DNA of 64,000 nucleotides from NVTR01 sp965237505 (lineage in GTDB: Bacteria; Pseudomonadota; Alphaproteobacteria; Rhodobacterales; Rhodobacteraceae), in the NCBI GenBank assembly GCA_965237505.1, contig CBDEFR010000003.1:62001-126000 (forward strand), in the 5' to 3' direction. A program made the position numbers and the translations under genes. Positions within the stretch are counted from its first letter, which is position 1. Each line of letters begins with the position of its first letter. Below the pieces are notes generated by a model, which saw only the letters and a list, made by a program, of their open reading frames with translations, did no database searches and was not told where the DNA came from. This document shows, one piece after another, positions 35,150-44,699 of the stretch.

Positions 35150-36653
35150 CTGTTTTTCTCCTCAAGCTGTCATATCGGTCGCAATCGGCGGCAGGCTCGC
35201 AGTTCAGCCGCAGCGCATCCGGGGTTGTGATTGTCAGGGGCGGCGGCGGTTCCCGGTGCCGAGCCAGAATGTTCAGGACAACTCCTGCGGAATGAACATT
35301 GTGCGACAGTACCTCAGAACAGGCGGCTTCGACGGCCTCCAGACCATCGGTCAGGATGGCACCTAAGATATCCACCATCTGGCGATCACCGCCGGGTTGG
35401 CGTTCCAGCTTGCGCTGGACCCGTCGGATTGCCGCAGGCAAATCCCATTCCCTGAACGGCGCGCCATTGCGCAAAGCGCCCGGCTTGCGCGCAAGAACGG
35501 GTAAATAATGCAGGGGATCATAGATGGTTTTGCCGCGTCCGAAGGCGCGCGTATGGCTGCCAACAATGCGGCCCTCCTGCCAGCATTCCAGCCGGTCAGC
35601 GTAGGCCCGAATATCCACCGGTCGGCCAACTGCGCGGGCATCGACCGAGTAGCGGTTGTTGTCGAAGCGGATCAGGCAGGTTTTGGAGACAGCGGCCGGA
35701 ACAGCATGGAACCCATCAAACGGGCCAACATAGGGCACAAAGCTCGCGCGCTCTTTTTCGAACACTTCCCAGATTGTTTTGTCGCGCATGTCCGGATGCG
35801 TGTTGGCCCGGCCATATGCCAGGCAACGATCCTCCAGCCAGGCGTTCAACTCAGCGTAGGATTTAAACTTTGGTCGCGGCACAAAGAACCTTCGCCGGAG
35901 CACGCCGACCTGGTTCTCAACCTGACCCTTCTCCCAACCCGAAGCAGGCGTACAAGCGACAGGATCGACCAGATAGTGTCCGCACATCTGTTGGAACCGG
36001 CGATTGTAGGCCCGTTCCTTGCCAACAAGAATCGCGTCCACCGCCGTCTTCATGTTATCGTAAATCCCGCGCACACAGGCCCCGCCGAAGAAGGCGAACG
36101 CTTTATCATGTGCGTCAAACACCATCTCTTGCGTCTCGCGGGGATAAGCGCGAACAAACGGCATCCGGCTGTGGCAGAGGCGAACATGCGCCACCTTGAC
36201 CGTCGTGGTCGCGCCATCAATCAGGACAACTTCCTGGCTCCAGTCGAACTGATACGCCTCACCGGGATCAAAGCTCAGCGGAACATAAGCATCAGCGGAT
36301 GCGGCCCGCGTCGCCTTCGACCAACTGGCCGCATAGCGCCGTACCGCATCATAGCTGCCGTCGTATCCTTGGTTGCGCAGTTCTTCATATACCCGGACAA
36401 GCGTCAGGCGTTCGCGTCTAGAATGCCGAGTATTGTCGGCCAGCATATCATCCAATTGAGAACGCCAGGGATCGATCTTCGGACGCGGTTGGGTGGAACG
36501 GTCATAGCTGAACTCCGTCGCACCAGAACGGATCACCTTGCGCACAGTGTTCCGTGAAACCCGAAGCTCCCGGCATATTTGCTTGGTCGACTTCCCCTGA
36601 ATGAAATGCGCGCGCCTGATCTTTGCAATCGTCTCCACAACCAACATCCCCAA
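35079..36653 (-). CDS. istA: IS21-D transposase IstA
   Basis: 524 residues. HTH (KSTKQICRELRVSRNTVRKVI), DDE motifs (YQFDWSQEVV, IYDNMKTAV, EKGQVENQVG) and C-terminal domain (FDNNRYSVDARAV). The frame runs 71 nt into istB, giving a basic tail (LRRKTDGTLRPARR) that is unusual; IS21 istA genes normally end at or just before the istB ATG. A late indel may have extended it. Confidence 0.88.
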   Translation of the reverse strand: MGMLVVETIAKIRRAHFIQGKSTKQICRELRVSRNTVRKVIRSGATEFSYDRSTQPRPKIDPWRSQLDDMLADNTRHSRRERLTLVRVYEELRNQGYDGSYDAVRRYAASWSKATRAASADAYVPLSFDPGEAYQFDWSQEVVLIDGATTTVKVAHVRLCHSRMPFVRAYPRETQEMVFDAHDKAFAFFGGACVRGIYDNMKTAVDAILVGKERAYNRRFQQMCGHYLVDPVACTPASGWEKGQVENQVGVLRRRFFVPRPKFKSYAELNAWLEDRCLAYGRANTHPDMRDKTIWEVFEKERASFVPYVGPFDGFHAVPAAVSKTCLIRFDNNRYSVDARAVGRPVDIRAYADRLECWQEGRIVGSHTRAFGRGKTIYDPLHYLPVLARKPGALRNGAPFREWDLPAAIRRVQRKLERQPGGDRQMVDILGAILTDGLEAVEAACSEVLSHNVHSAGVVLNILARHREPPPPLTITTPDALRLNCEPAADCDRYDSLRRKTDGTLRPARRDGKAEALRNEGFLR

Positions 36654-36866
36654 CTCGCTCCCTCAAATCTTTGAGGGAGCATCTGTACAGAACTATCAGG
36701 GGGGTCACTTTTGGACGCCGATTACCCCAATAATGGGGTCAACTTTGCATGCCTATCCACACCCAAATTCATGCGGCACAGCATATTGGGCACTTCCCTT
36801 CCTGCACACGTTCTGCCATATGCGGCGCAATTCATAATGACGAACACGGAACTTTGAGGACCTCGC

Positions 36867-37451
36867 ATGAACAGAAACCTGATAATTGCCCTGGTCGCAG
36901 CGGCGATCGCCGTCGGCGGATATTATTACTACGACACCCAACAAAAGGCCGCCGCAGAACAGGCGGCAGCCAAAGAGGCCGCAGCAGCCGCCAAGGCGGC
37001 TGAACTGGCTGCCGAACTGGCTGCGGCCCGGGTCGCTCAGGAAGCCGCCCAAGCCGCCGAAGAAGCCGCCGCAAAAGCCGCAGAAGAAGCGGCAGCGAAA
37101 GCGGCAGAGGAGGTCGCTGCGAAGGCCGCTGAAGAAGCTGCCGCCAAAGCCGCAGAAGAGGCCGCTGCGAAGGCCGCTGAGGAAGCCGCTGCCAAGGCCG
37201 CTGAAGAAGCCGCCGCAATGGCCGCTGACGAAGCCGCCGCAATGGCCGCCGAGGAAGCAGCCGCATCGGCGCAGGCAAACATCCTGAACCCGGACAACTT
37301 TGACTTCATCCAGGTCGGCGACCTGATTGATGCCTCGGACCTTTCCGCGGATGTCAAACTTGATCTCAAGATCGCTCTGGACAAAGCCAAAGACGATCCG
37401 GCGCAGCTCAAGATAGCGTTGGATCAGGTCAAAAGCGCGCTTGGCCTTTAG
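36867..37451 (+). CDS. Alanine-rich coiled-coil protein with N-terminal membrane anchor
   Basis: 194 residues: a short N-terminal hydrophobic segment (NLIIALVAAAIAVGGYYYY), then about 110 residues of EEAAAKAA-type repeats predicted as one long helix/coiled coil. A C-terminal region of about 55 residues follows (NPDNFDFIQVGDLIDAS, then LKIALDKAKDDPAQLKIALDQV). The layout resembles the TolA stalk domain, with a tethered periplasmic rod and small terminal domain, but I recognise no family. ATG 36867 has GAGGA 5 nt upstream. A strong terminator follows. Confidence 0.75.
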   Translation: MNRNLIIALVAAAIAVGGYYYYDTQQKAAAEQAAAKEAAAAAKAAELAAELAAARVAQEAAQAAEEAAAKAAEEAAAKAAEEVAAKAAEEAAAKAAEEAAAKAAEEAAAKAAEEAAAMAADEAAAMAAEEAAASAQANILNPDNFDFIQVGDLIDASDLSADVKLDLKIALDKAKDDPAQLKIALDQVKSALGL

Positions 37452-37469
37452 CTACAGCAAGAACCAAGA

Positions 37470-37499
37470 AAAGCCGCGCCAGACAGTGCGCGGCTTTTT
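37470..37499 (+). terminator. Terminator after the alanine-rich protein
   Basis: A 10-bp perfect stem AAAGCCGCGC / GCGCGGCTTT with an 8-nt loop and a TTTTT tail starts 19 bp after the stop. It could also serve fpr, which converges from the other side. Confidence 0.85.
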
Positions 37500-37523
37500 G
37501 TCATGGTCAGCGTGCTGACGGCT

Positions 37524-38342
37524 TCATCCTACGAAAGCCTTCTCGACCACATATTTACCCGGCTCTGAATTTGAACCCTCGTTCAAGCCATAGCCTTCCA
37601 TAATTTCCTTCATGTCGGTGTTATAGGCCAGCGAGCCACAGACCATCGCGCGGTCGGTGTCCGGGCTGATGCCGGACACGCCCAATTCCTCGAATATCTT
37701 GCCCGATGTCAAGTTATCAGTGATGCGCCCCATCTGCGGTGAGATTTCGCGCGTGGTGGTTGGATAATAACGCAGCTTGTCGCTAACTAATTCGCCGATC
37801 AGCGGATCGTTTGGCAGGCTTTCCACCAGCTCGCGGCCATAATCCAGTTCGGCCAGGTCGCGGCAGGTGTGCAGCATGATCACGCGCTCGAAACGTTCGT
37901 AAACGTCCGGATCACGCATCAGGCTGGCAAACGGCGCAATCCCGGTGCCGGTGGCGCACAGCCACAGCCGTTTGGCTGGCAGCAGCGCATCCAGCACCAG
38001 GGTGCCCACCGGTTTGGTGCGCAGGATAATCTCGTCTCCTGCCTGTATGTGTTGCAGTTTGCTGGTCAGCGGGCCGTCCTGAACCTTGATCGAGAAAAAC
38101 TCCAATTCCTCATCCCAGGACGGCGAGGCAATGGAATAGGCCCGCACCAGCGGTTTGCCGTTGTCACCCAGCAATCCCAGCATGACGAATTCACCCGAGC
38201 GAAACCGCAACGACTGCGGCCGCGTGACCCGGAATGAAAACATCCGGTCTGTCCAGTGGCGAACGTGCGTTACGGTCTGGGCGTCGGGCAGGGTCGCAAC
38301 TTTGGTGGCGGATACTTTGTTCACTGTGCTTTGATCATTCAT
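37524..38342 (-). CDS. fpr: Ferredoxin/flavodoxin--NADP+ reductase
   Basis: 272-residue FAD enzyme moving electrons between NADPH and ferredoxin. FAD-binding PLVRAYSIASPSWDEELEF, NADP-binding LCATGTGIAPFASLMRDP and the bacterial-type C-terminus VVEKAFVG are visible. It closes the sulfur-assimilation cluster (DUF2849-cysI-cysH-DUF934-fpr). The context suggests that reduced ferredoxin from this enzyme feeds CysI, since no CysJ flavoprotein is present. Confidence 0.92.
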   Translation of the reverse strand: MNDQSTVNKVSATKVATLPDAQTVTHVRHWTDRMFSFRVTRPQSLRFRSGEFVMLGLLGDNGKPLVRAYSIASPSWDEELEFFSIKVQDGPLTSKLQHIQAGDEIILRTKPVGTLVLDALLPAKRLWLCATGTGIAPFASLMRDPDVYERFERVIMLHTCRDLAELDYGRELVESLPNDPLIGELVSDKLRYYPTTTREISPQMGRITDNLTSGKIFEELGVSGISPDTDRAMVCGSLAYNTDMKEIMEGYGLNEGSNSEPGKYVVEKAFVG

Positions 38343-38403
38343 GTTTTCGTGGCAGGCATGCAGCCCGGCCCATCATTAGGTGTGTTTGCGTGGTTGTTGA
38401 AGC

Positions 38404-38823
38404 CTAAAGCGTGCGCCGCAGCCGCGACTGATAGTCGTGCGCCTGCCAGTTGGCGCGATTTAGCCACTGGTCCTCGGGTTGGCGGGCGGCCAGTTCGGCG
38501 CTGATTTCGATCTCGTCAAAACCCGCGCGCCGGGCCATTGCGTATTGGTCGGCGATCACATGGCCGCGGGCCCGCAATCGCCGCGAATACCCCATCAGGC
38601 GCAATTGCCGGGCGATGGTGAAGCCGCGGCCATCGGCGAAACCGGGAAAATCAATGCGGATCAGATCGATGCCTTCCAGCTTGCCCGCCAGCGCATCAAG
38701 CGACGCATCAGAAGGCAAATCCAGCCCGCGCGCCACTGAGTTGGCCGCCAGCACATCCGGCCCCACGAAGGTGCCGACCCAATCGTCGGCACCAAAGCCG
38801 CTATCGCGCACAATCACGCTCAT
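38404..38823 (-). CDS. DUF934 family protein of the sulfur cluster
   Basis: Roughly 139 residues from M at 38823 (MSVIVRDSGFGADDW), or 155 from 38871. Conserved DUF934 features: IDLIRIDFPGFADGRGFTIARQLR and ARRAGFDEIEIS. DUF934 proteins are encoded beside sulfite reductase and PAPS/APS reductase in many proteobacteria and are presumed to act in sulfate assimilation; biochemistry is not defined. It lies between cysH and fpr on the same strand. Confidence 0.85.
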   Translation of the reverse strand: MSVIVRDSGFGADDWVGTFVGPDVLAANSVARGLDLPSDASLDALAGKLEGIDLIRIDFPGFADGRGFTIARQLRLMGYSRRLRARGHVIADQYAMARRAGFDEIEISAELAARQPEDQWLNRANWQAHDYQSRLRRTL

Positions 38824-38882
38824 TTTCTCGCGTTCCATTTCATCTTGGGATTTGTTTTCCAAATGTCCCATACCTCATCATT

Positions 38883-39626
38883 TTAGGCCGCCAATGCGCC
38901 ACGCACGATTTTGCCATCCACAAAATGAATGCCGCATTCTTGCTTTTCGCGTCCCCGCCAGCGCCCGGCCCGTGCGTCTTCGCCTGCGGCTACGCGGGTT
39001 GTGCAGGGCGCACAGCCAATTGAAGGATAACCCTGGGCGACCAGCGGGTGCCGGGGCAGGCGGTTGTTGGTCATGTAATCCTGCACATCCTGCGGCGTCC
39101 AATGCACCAGCGGGTTGACCTTGATGCGGCGGTCCGCTTCGTTCTCGAAGAACTCCAGATCCATCCGCTTGTGCCCCTGAAACCGTTTGCGCCCGGTGAT
39201 CCAGGCATCAAAGGGGTCAAGAGCTTTTTGCAACGGTTCGGTCTTGCGCAATGCGCAACAAGCGTCCGGGTCGCGCTGGTGCAACAGACCGTCGGTGTCG
39301 CGGTGAAACACGGTGTCACGGTCCGGGCGGATGACCTGCACGTTGGTCAGTCGCAAGCTCTCGGCAACTTCGGCCTGATAGGTCAGGGTTTCGTCAAACA
39401 GCATCTCGGTATCCAGAAACAGCACCGGGACGCTGCGATCCATGACCGAGAGCATGTGCAACAGCGCCACCGATTCTGCGCCAAAACTTGACACCATCGC
39501 GATATTTCCGACCTGCGCATCTGACAAAGCATATTCCAGCACCGCCGTGGCGCTGTGATGACGATAACGGGCGTTCAGTTCGCGCGTCCGCTCTGCGACC
39601 GGGGCAAGGGGTGCTTCAAGCGGCAT
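38883..39626 (-). CDS. cysH: Adenylyl-/phosphoadenylyl-sulfate reductase
   Basis: 247-residue PP-loop-like enzyme that reduces APS or PAPS to sulfite with thioredoxin. Nucleotide-binding region SSFGAESVALLHML and LFLDTEMLF. The Cys pairs CCALRK and GCAPCT indicate a [4Fe-4S] cluster, hence the APS-reductase type found in many alphaproteobacteria. It overlaps the cysI stop by 11 nt, showing tight coupling. Confidence 0.92.
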   Translation of the reverse strand: MPLEAPLAPVAERTRELNARYRHHSATAVLEYALSDAQVGNIAMVSSFGAESVALLHMLSVMDRSVPVLFLDTEMLFDETLTYQAEVAESLRLTNVQVIRPDRDTVFHRDTDGLLHQRDPDACCALRKTEPLQKALDPFDAWITGRKRFQGHKRMDLEFFENEADRRIKVNPLVHWTPQDVQDYMTNNRLPRHPLVAQGYPSIGCAPCTTRVAAGEDARAGRWRGREKQECGIHFVDGKIVRGALAA

Positions 39627-41286
39627 GGGCCTGATCCTGTTTGGGGTACAGTGCTGCCTTGAACGGTTCTGAGCCGAGACGCCGGAAGACCTGCAAAAAT
39701 GTCTCTTCGGGATTCTGCCGGATGTCCAGATACGCGAAGATCAGCCTTTCGACAGCCGACACGATCTCGTCATAGGAAAATCCCGGCCCGGCGCGTTCGC
39801 CGATCACGCATGTCTCGGTGCCATCGCCGCCAAGGGTGATCTGGTAGTTTTCCACTCCGGCGCGATCGAGGCCCAGAATGCCGATATGGCCGACATGATG
39901 ATGGCCGCAGGCGTTGATACAGCCGGAGATCTTGATTTTCAGCGGGCCGATCTCGTGCTCCAGTTTCAGTTCATCAAACCGGATGGCGATTTGCTGTGCC
40001 ACCGGGATCGAACGCGCGGTGGCCAGCGCGCAGTAATCCATGCCCGGGCAGGCAATAATGTCGCTGACCAGCCCAATGTTGGCGGTGGCAAGGCCAGACG
40101 CTTTTAGTGCTGCATGAATTGCCGGCAAATCACTTTTGTGGACATGCGGCAGGATCACATTTTGCTCGTGGCTGATCCGCAGCTCATCATGGCCGTAGCG
40201 CTCGGCCAGATCGGCAAGAACGCGCATCTGATCCGATGTCGCATCTCCGGGCGTCTGCCCATGCGCTTTGAGCGAGACCGTCACAATCGCGTAGTCCGCA
40301 TTCTTGTGCTTCGCCAGATTGGTGTCGCTCCAGGCGTGGAAGATCGGATCGAATTGTCGCGCCGTGTCAAAGGGTTTGACTGACTTGGTCGCGAATTTGG
40401 GCAGGGCGAACTGACGCTCGATGTCTTTCAACAACACCTGATCAAAGCCGCCGAATTCAGCGCGAAGTATTTCGAACCGCTGCTCGACCAGCTCTTTGAT
40501 TTTTTCAATTCCGTTCTCATGCACGGTGATCTTGATGCGAGCCTTGTATTTATTGTCGCGCCGTCCAAGCAGGTTGTAGACACTGAGGATCGCCTCGACA
40601 TAGGGCAGCAAATCCGCCTTTGGCAGGAAGTCGCGGATGACTTTGCCAATCATCGGTGTGCGGCCCAGCCCGCCGCCGACGATCACCTCGAACCCAGGCT
40701 CGCCGGTGTCGTTTCGCACCATGCGCAGGCCGATGTCATGGGCACGGGTCACGGCGCGGTCATTCGGGCTGCCGGTGACGGCGATCTTGAATTTGCGCGG
40801 CAGGAACTGGAACTCCGCATGATCGGTGGACCATTGGCGCAACAATTCGGCCACCGGGCGCGGATCCTCGATCTCGTCCGCAGCCGCACCGGCAAAATGG
40901 TCGGACGAGATATTACGGATGGAGTTGCCCGAAGTCTGGATCGCGTGCATCGAGACATCGGCGAGGGCCGCCAGCATGTCGGGCACATCACGCAGCTCTG
41001 GCCAGTTGTATTGGATATTCTGACGGGTGGTGAAATGACCGTAGCCCTTGTCCCACTTTTCGGCAATCATCGCCAATTGCCGCATTTTAGCGCTGTTCAA
41101 CGTGCCATAGGGGATTGCGACGCGCAGCATGTAGGCGTGCAGTTGCAGATAAAGACCGTTCATCAGGCGCAACGGCTTGAATTCGTCCTCACTCAGCGAT
41201 CCGTCAATGCGCCGTTCCACCTGGGCGCGAAACTGTGTTACACGCTGGCGCACGAAAGCATCGTCAAAATCGTTGTAATTGTACAT
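39616..41286 (-). CDS. cysI: Sulfite reductase hemoprotein (nitrite/sulfite reductase family)
   Basis: 556 residues with duplicated ferredoxin-like halves. Siroheme/[4Fe-4S] ligands are in CPGMDYC and CINACGHHHVGHIG. It catalyses six-electron reduction of sulfite to sulfide. An assimilatory nitrite reductase would look similar, but the position next to cysH and DUF934 argues for sulfite. It overlaps the DUF2849 stop by one base (TAATG). Confidence 0.92.
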   Translation of the reverse strand: MYNYNDFDDAFVRQRVTQFRAQVERRIDGSLSEDEFKPLRLMNGLYLQLHAYMLRVAIPYGTLNSAKMRQLAMIAEKWDKGYGHFTTRQNIQYNWPELRDVPDMLAALADVSMHAIQTSGNSIRNISSDHFAGAAADEIEDPRPVAELLRQWSTDHAEFQFLPRKFKIAVTGSPNDRAVTRAHDIGLRMVRNDTGEPGFEVIVGGGLGRTPMIGKVIRDFLPKADLLPYVEAILSVYNLLGRRDNKYKARIKITVHENGIEKIKELVEQRFEILRAEFGGFDQVLLKDIERQFALPKFATKSVKPFDTARQFDPIFHAWSDTNLAKHKNADYAIVTVSLKAHGQTPGDATSDQMRVLADLAERYGHDELRISHEQNVILPHVHKSDLPAIHAALKASGLATANIGLVSDIIACPGMDYCALATARSIPVAQQIAIRFDELKLEHEIGPLKIKISGCINACGHHHVGHIGILGLDRAGVENYQITLGGDGTETCVIGERAGPGFSYDEIVSAVERLIFAYLDIRQNPEETFLQVFRRLGSEPFKAALYPKQDQAHAA

Positions 41287-41585
41287 TAACTTTGGTGCTC
41301 CTGCTTGCCGTGCGGGTAGTTTGACGGACCGATTGCGCGAAAGACTTCGCGAAAATGTACAGGTTCCGGGCCATTTTGACCCGCTTGTGCGTCGGCTAGA
41401 AATGCCCCCACCACATCACTTTGCGCTTCGCCGAAAAGCAGGCGCAGCTGGCCGTGCGCTTCATCCTCGATCAGCTCTGCCTTGGCATGATCCCGCGTCC
41501 AGTCGTCGTTTGATGTCAGATAGATGACATCGCCTTCCAACAATGCGTTGGCGGTGACAACTTTTGGCGTGAAAGGGCGGGCCAT
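41286..41585 (-). CDS. DUF2849 protein of the sulfur cluster
   Basis: 99 residues beginning MARPFTPKVVTANALLEGDVIYL. DUF2849 proteins are found at the head of alphaproteobacterial cysI operons, usually between cysG and cysI. Function unknown. No cysG (siroheme synthase) is present upstream here; an Lrp gene is instead divergent at 41733. The operon probably starts at this gene. Confidence 0.82.
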   Translation of the reverse strand: MARPFTPKVVTANALLEGDVIYLTSNDDWTRDHAKAELIEDEAHGQLRLLFGEAQSDVVGAFLADAQAGQNGPEPVHFREVFRAIGPSNYPHGKQEHQS

Positions 41586-41732
41586 GGCGCCTGATCCTTA
41601 ATCTTGGTCGAATTCTTGCTTGAATATAGGACATTGTTCCGGTTATTTACTATATGTGACCATCGATAAGGACAGAAGTTCAGTCTGTCTGTAAATACGG
41701 CGCTCACGTTCTGTTATTCAGGAGAAATTGGA

Positions 41733-42194
41733 ATGCCCGCTTCGCTTGATGCAATTGACCGGAAAATCCTGGCCGAGATGCAACGCGATGCAAGCCAGTC
41801 GCTGGACGAAATTGCCCGCAAAATAGGCACTTCCAAGACCCCGGTGTGGAATCGCATCCGCAAACTGAAGGACGCCGGTGTGATCGGCCAGCACACGGTT
41901 GTTCTGGACGCCGATGCACTTGGGCTTGAGGCGTGCTTTTTCGTGCTGATCCGCACCAGCGAGCACGAGGCCGGATGGCAGGCGTCATTTCTGAAAGCAT
42001 TAAAGGCGCGCCCCGAAGTCCAGGAAGCGCACCGTCTGGCCGGCGACATCGACTATATCCTGAAAATCCGGGTGCAGAATGCGCGCGCTTATGACGATTT
42101 CTATCAGGCGCTGATTTCCGAAGTTCGGATTTACAACGTCACCGCACTGCTTTCGATGGAAGAGATCAAATCGACGACGATGCTGCCGATCTAA
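41733..42194 (+). CDS. Lrp/AsnC family transcriptional regulator
   Basis: 153 residues: N-terminal HTH (LDAIDRKILAEMQRDASQSLDEIARKIG region, with SKTPVWNRIRKL as the recognition part) and a C-terminal RAM ligand domain (DYILKIRVQNARAYDDFY). Being divergent from the sulfur cluster, it may control that operon, as Lrp-type regulators do beside cys genes in related bacteria. Its 3' end overlaps the P450 gene by 4 nt. Confidence 0.9.
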   Translation: MPASLDAIDRKILAEMQRDASQSLDEIARKIGTSKTPVWNRIRKLKDAGVIGQHTVVLDADALGLEACFFVLIRTSEHEAGWQASFLKALKARPEVQEAHRLAGDIDYILKIRVQNARAYDDFYQALISEVRIYNVTALLSMEEIKSTTMLPI

Positions 42195-43375
42195 TGCGCG
42201 ACCGTAAGAGTTTCGAGACCATGAAAATGATACTTCGGGGCATAGCGCGGCTCATCAACCAGCCTGAGGCCCGGCATCCGTTGAAACAGAATCGGCAGTG
42301 CGGCGCGCAGTTCCAGACGCGCCAGCGGCGCACCGATGCAGAAATGCACGCCGACGCCGAACGAGGCATTGGTCTGGATCGTGCGGTTTGGATCAAAGAC
42401 GTCCGGGGTCTGCCAGCGCGCCGGATCCCGGTTGGCGGCGGCCAAAAGACAGGCGACTTTCTCGCCCGGCTGGATCACGTGATCGCCGATCTGAACCTCC
42501 TCATACGCCCATCTCTGGAACATATGCAGAGGTGCGTCATAGCGGATCATCTCCTCGACTGCGCGCTCAAGGCGGTCCGGGGCGAACATCGCGCACGTTG
42601 ATCCGGCCCTCAGCATCGCCAATATGCCGTTGCCCAACGTGTGCACGGTGGCCTCGTGACCGGCATTCAGCAGCAGTATGCAGGTCGAGATAAGCTCGCT
42701 CGTCGACAGCCGCTCGCCGTCTGCTTCTGCGCCGATCAGATGGGTGATCAAGTCATCCGCCGGACGCGCGCGCCGATACGATACATAGTCGCGCATGAAA
42801 TCGGCAAATTCACCGGCTGCTCTGGCTGCCGCAATCTCAGACTCACGGCTGCGGGCGGCCTGATACATGCCGACCATATCGTGCGACCAGGCAAGCAGGT
42901 CATCGGCGCGTTGTTCCGGCACCCCCAGCAGGCGCGCGATAATGACCACCGGCAGGGCTTGCGCAAAGGTTGCGAGCAGGTCGAACTCCGCGGCCTCGAT
43001 CCGGTCGATCAGATCATGCGCCAGTTGCGCGATCTCTGGTTCCAGCAGCGCGATCCGGCGCGAGGTGAAGGCCCGCAGGATCAGCCCGCGCAGCCGGGTA
43101 TGGCGTGGCGGCTCAAGCTCCAGCAGCGAATGATCTTCGACCGCCCAGAACCCGGCCTGATGGGCAGGTTTTTCGGGCGCCCGCCCGGCTGGCGGCTCGC
43201 GGCCAAACCGGCGATCGCGCAGAATTTCCCAGACCGCAGCGTAAGAAAGCGCACAAGGCAGGCCATACTCTTGCCAATAAAACATCTGACCGGCCCCGGC
43301 CCGCGCATGTTCATAAAACCGATAAGGGTTTTGCACAAAGGCGTCGTCGGTCGGGGATTGGGAATAGGATTTCAC
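42191..43375 (-). CDS. Cytochrome P450
   Basis: 394-residue soluble bacterial P450. I-helix LLNAGHEATVHTLG, ExxR in EEMIRYDAP, and the heme-binding loop FGVGVHFCIGAPLARLE with the thiolate Cys. Substrate cannot be told. No ferredoxin or terpenoid/polyketide genes are adjacent, so redox partners must come from elsewhere; fpr at 37524 is a candidate. It converges with the Lrp gene. Confidence 0.93.
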   Translation of the reverse strand: MKSYSQSPTDDAFVQNPYRFYEHARAGAGQMFYWQEYGLPCALSYAAVWEILRDRRFGREPPAGRAPEKPAHQAGFWAVEDHSLLELEPPRHTRLRGLILRAFTSRRIALLEPEIAQLAHDLIDRIEAAEFDLLATFAQALPVVIIARLLGVPEQRADDLLAWSHDMVGMYQAARSRESEIAAARAAGEFADFMRDYVSYRRARPADDLITHLIGAEADGERLSTSELISTCILLLNAGHEATVHTLGNGILAMLRAGSTCAMFAPDRLERAVEEMIRYDAPLHMFQRWAYEEVQIGDHVIQPGEKVACLLAAANRDPARWQTPDVFDPNRTIQTNASFGVGVHFCIGAPLARLELRAALPILFQRMPGLRLVDEPRYAPKYHFHGLETLTVAH

Positions 43376-43504
43376 GTCGGGTCACGCATTCGCATGAAAG
43401 CGACTTTCATCATTGGCATTGAACATAGCTAGCCACTGAAAACGGATCAAGAGAGCGCCAGGCCGCGAGGGATTTGGTTTTGTCAAATTTTTGAGTCGCC
43501 CTCA

Positions 43505-44693
43505 CTTACCACCCTTCAATTTAGGGAATTAAGCTTGCCATCTGTCCACGTGCTGTGATTCAAGGAGTCTCCTGTTATAGAATTGAAGATGTTGTATGGT
43601 TGTTTCATTGGGTTTTTCTGGGGTAAACGAAGCTATCAAGGCTGATTTTATAGAGCGGCTTCCAAAGTTTCATAAATCCCGCTGCGAAGGCCTTACACTG
43701 CTTTCGAGCATCGTTCTTGATGTGCGAAGTGCGAATTTGATGGAATTATCGGCGGCTTTACCGCGTCACATTGGCACAAAAGATCATCGGTACCAGTATG
43801 GTTCCCGTGTTTTGAGCAATTCCCACATTGATTGCGCGGAAATCATGCAGGCCTATGCTGGAGATGTATTCACCCGTTTGGCCTCCAACGGAGAGACCAT
43901 CGTTTTGATGATGGATCAAAGCCCTATCAATGACGGACATGAAGTCTTGATGCTGTCAGTGCGCATGCGTGATCGCGCCTTGCCTGTGGCTTGGCGCGTG
44001 CGCAAGACAAAAGGCAATATTGGGTTTTCTCTCCAAAAAGAGTTACTGGACAGCATTCAGGATTGGATGCCTGAAGGGGCTGATGTCATGTTAACGGGTG
44101 ATCGATTTTATGGCACAGAAAGGTTAATCCATTGGTGTCAGGACGCTGGTTGGGGATATCGTATTCGCCTGAAGGGCAACCTGACTTTGCAGCACCAAGG
44201 TGGCGAGCTGTCTTGCATTGAAATCCGGGAGCTGATGCCGCAAGGGCTTATAAACGCGGAACTTTATGGATCAGGTGTGTTTACGAATATCGGAGTATTG
44301 CACGACGATGGTCACCCTGAGCCCTGGATCATCGCTATGAATGCAAAGCCTTCACAATACACGGTTCTCGATTATGGAATGCGATGGGGTATTGAAGCTA
44401 TGTTCTCGGCTTCAAGACCCGTGGATTTGGCATCGCGCAAAGCCAAATCAAAAAGCCAGACCGACTGGAAAGGCTTATCCTTGTCATGGCAATAGCCATG
44501 TACTGGGCGGTTTCAACGGGCGCAGCAGATAAACAAATAGTCGCCGAAAGCGGCGAAAAAAGGGGATTCGCAAAACCCGAAGATCACTCTGCTCCCTCTT
44601 CAAACAGGGCCTGCGATTCCTGCGCAGATGCTTCATAGGATATGAGAAAATCCCTAAATTATGGCAAGTTTGGATTTTTTGAAGGGTGGTAAG
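43505..44693 (+). mobile_element. IS4-family insertion sequence, copy 2 (1189 bp)
   Basis: Same 15-bp terminal repeats and near-identical sequence to copy 1 at 24221-25410, in the same orientation. The flanks GTCGCCCTCA (left) and GTCGCCTCA (right) are an imperfect duplication differing by one C. It lies immediately after the mmsB stop codon, so mmsB is not damaged. Confidence 0.92.
43596..44638 (+). pseudogene. IS4-family transposase, frameshifted copy
   Basis: Identical to copy 1 except for a few substitutions (QSP for QSH in the first catalytic region, G for V at QYGSR) and loss of one A after 44408 in MFSDFK. That deletion shifts the frame just after the catalytic Glu and ends translation at 44495. 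The C-terminal helix is lost, so this copy should be inactive unless complemented. Confidence 0.92.
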
Positions 44694-44699
44694 GTCGCC

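Larger units (their letters stand above)
34290..36761 (-). mobile_element. IS21-family element D (2472 bp)
   Basis: The left end begins TGTCAATCGGCATTGAATGT. The reversed right end begins TGTGGATAGGCATGCAAAGT; 21 of the terminal 27 bases match, both reaching GTTGACCCC. It encodes istA and a frameshifted istB on the minus strand. I see no direct target duplication, so the ends may be slightly off or one side rearranged. It lies upstream of infC. Confidence 0.72.

Noticed and set aside
35508..36557. 349-codon frame opposite istA of IS21-D
   Set aside because: Antisense of a clear IstA with DDE motifs; no recognisable protein features.
36960..37275. Possible CRISPR or minisatellite from repeated GCCGCTGAAGAAGCC-like units
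   Set aside because: Units are contiguous codons of a coiled-coil protein without unique spacers, so they are coding repeats.
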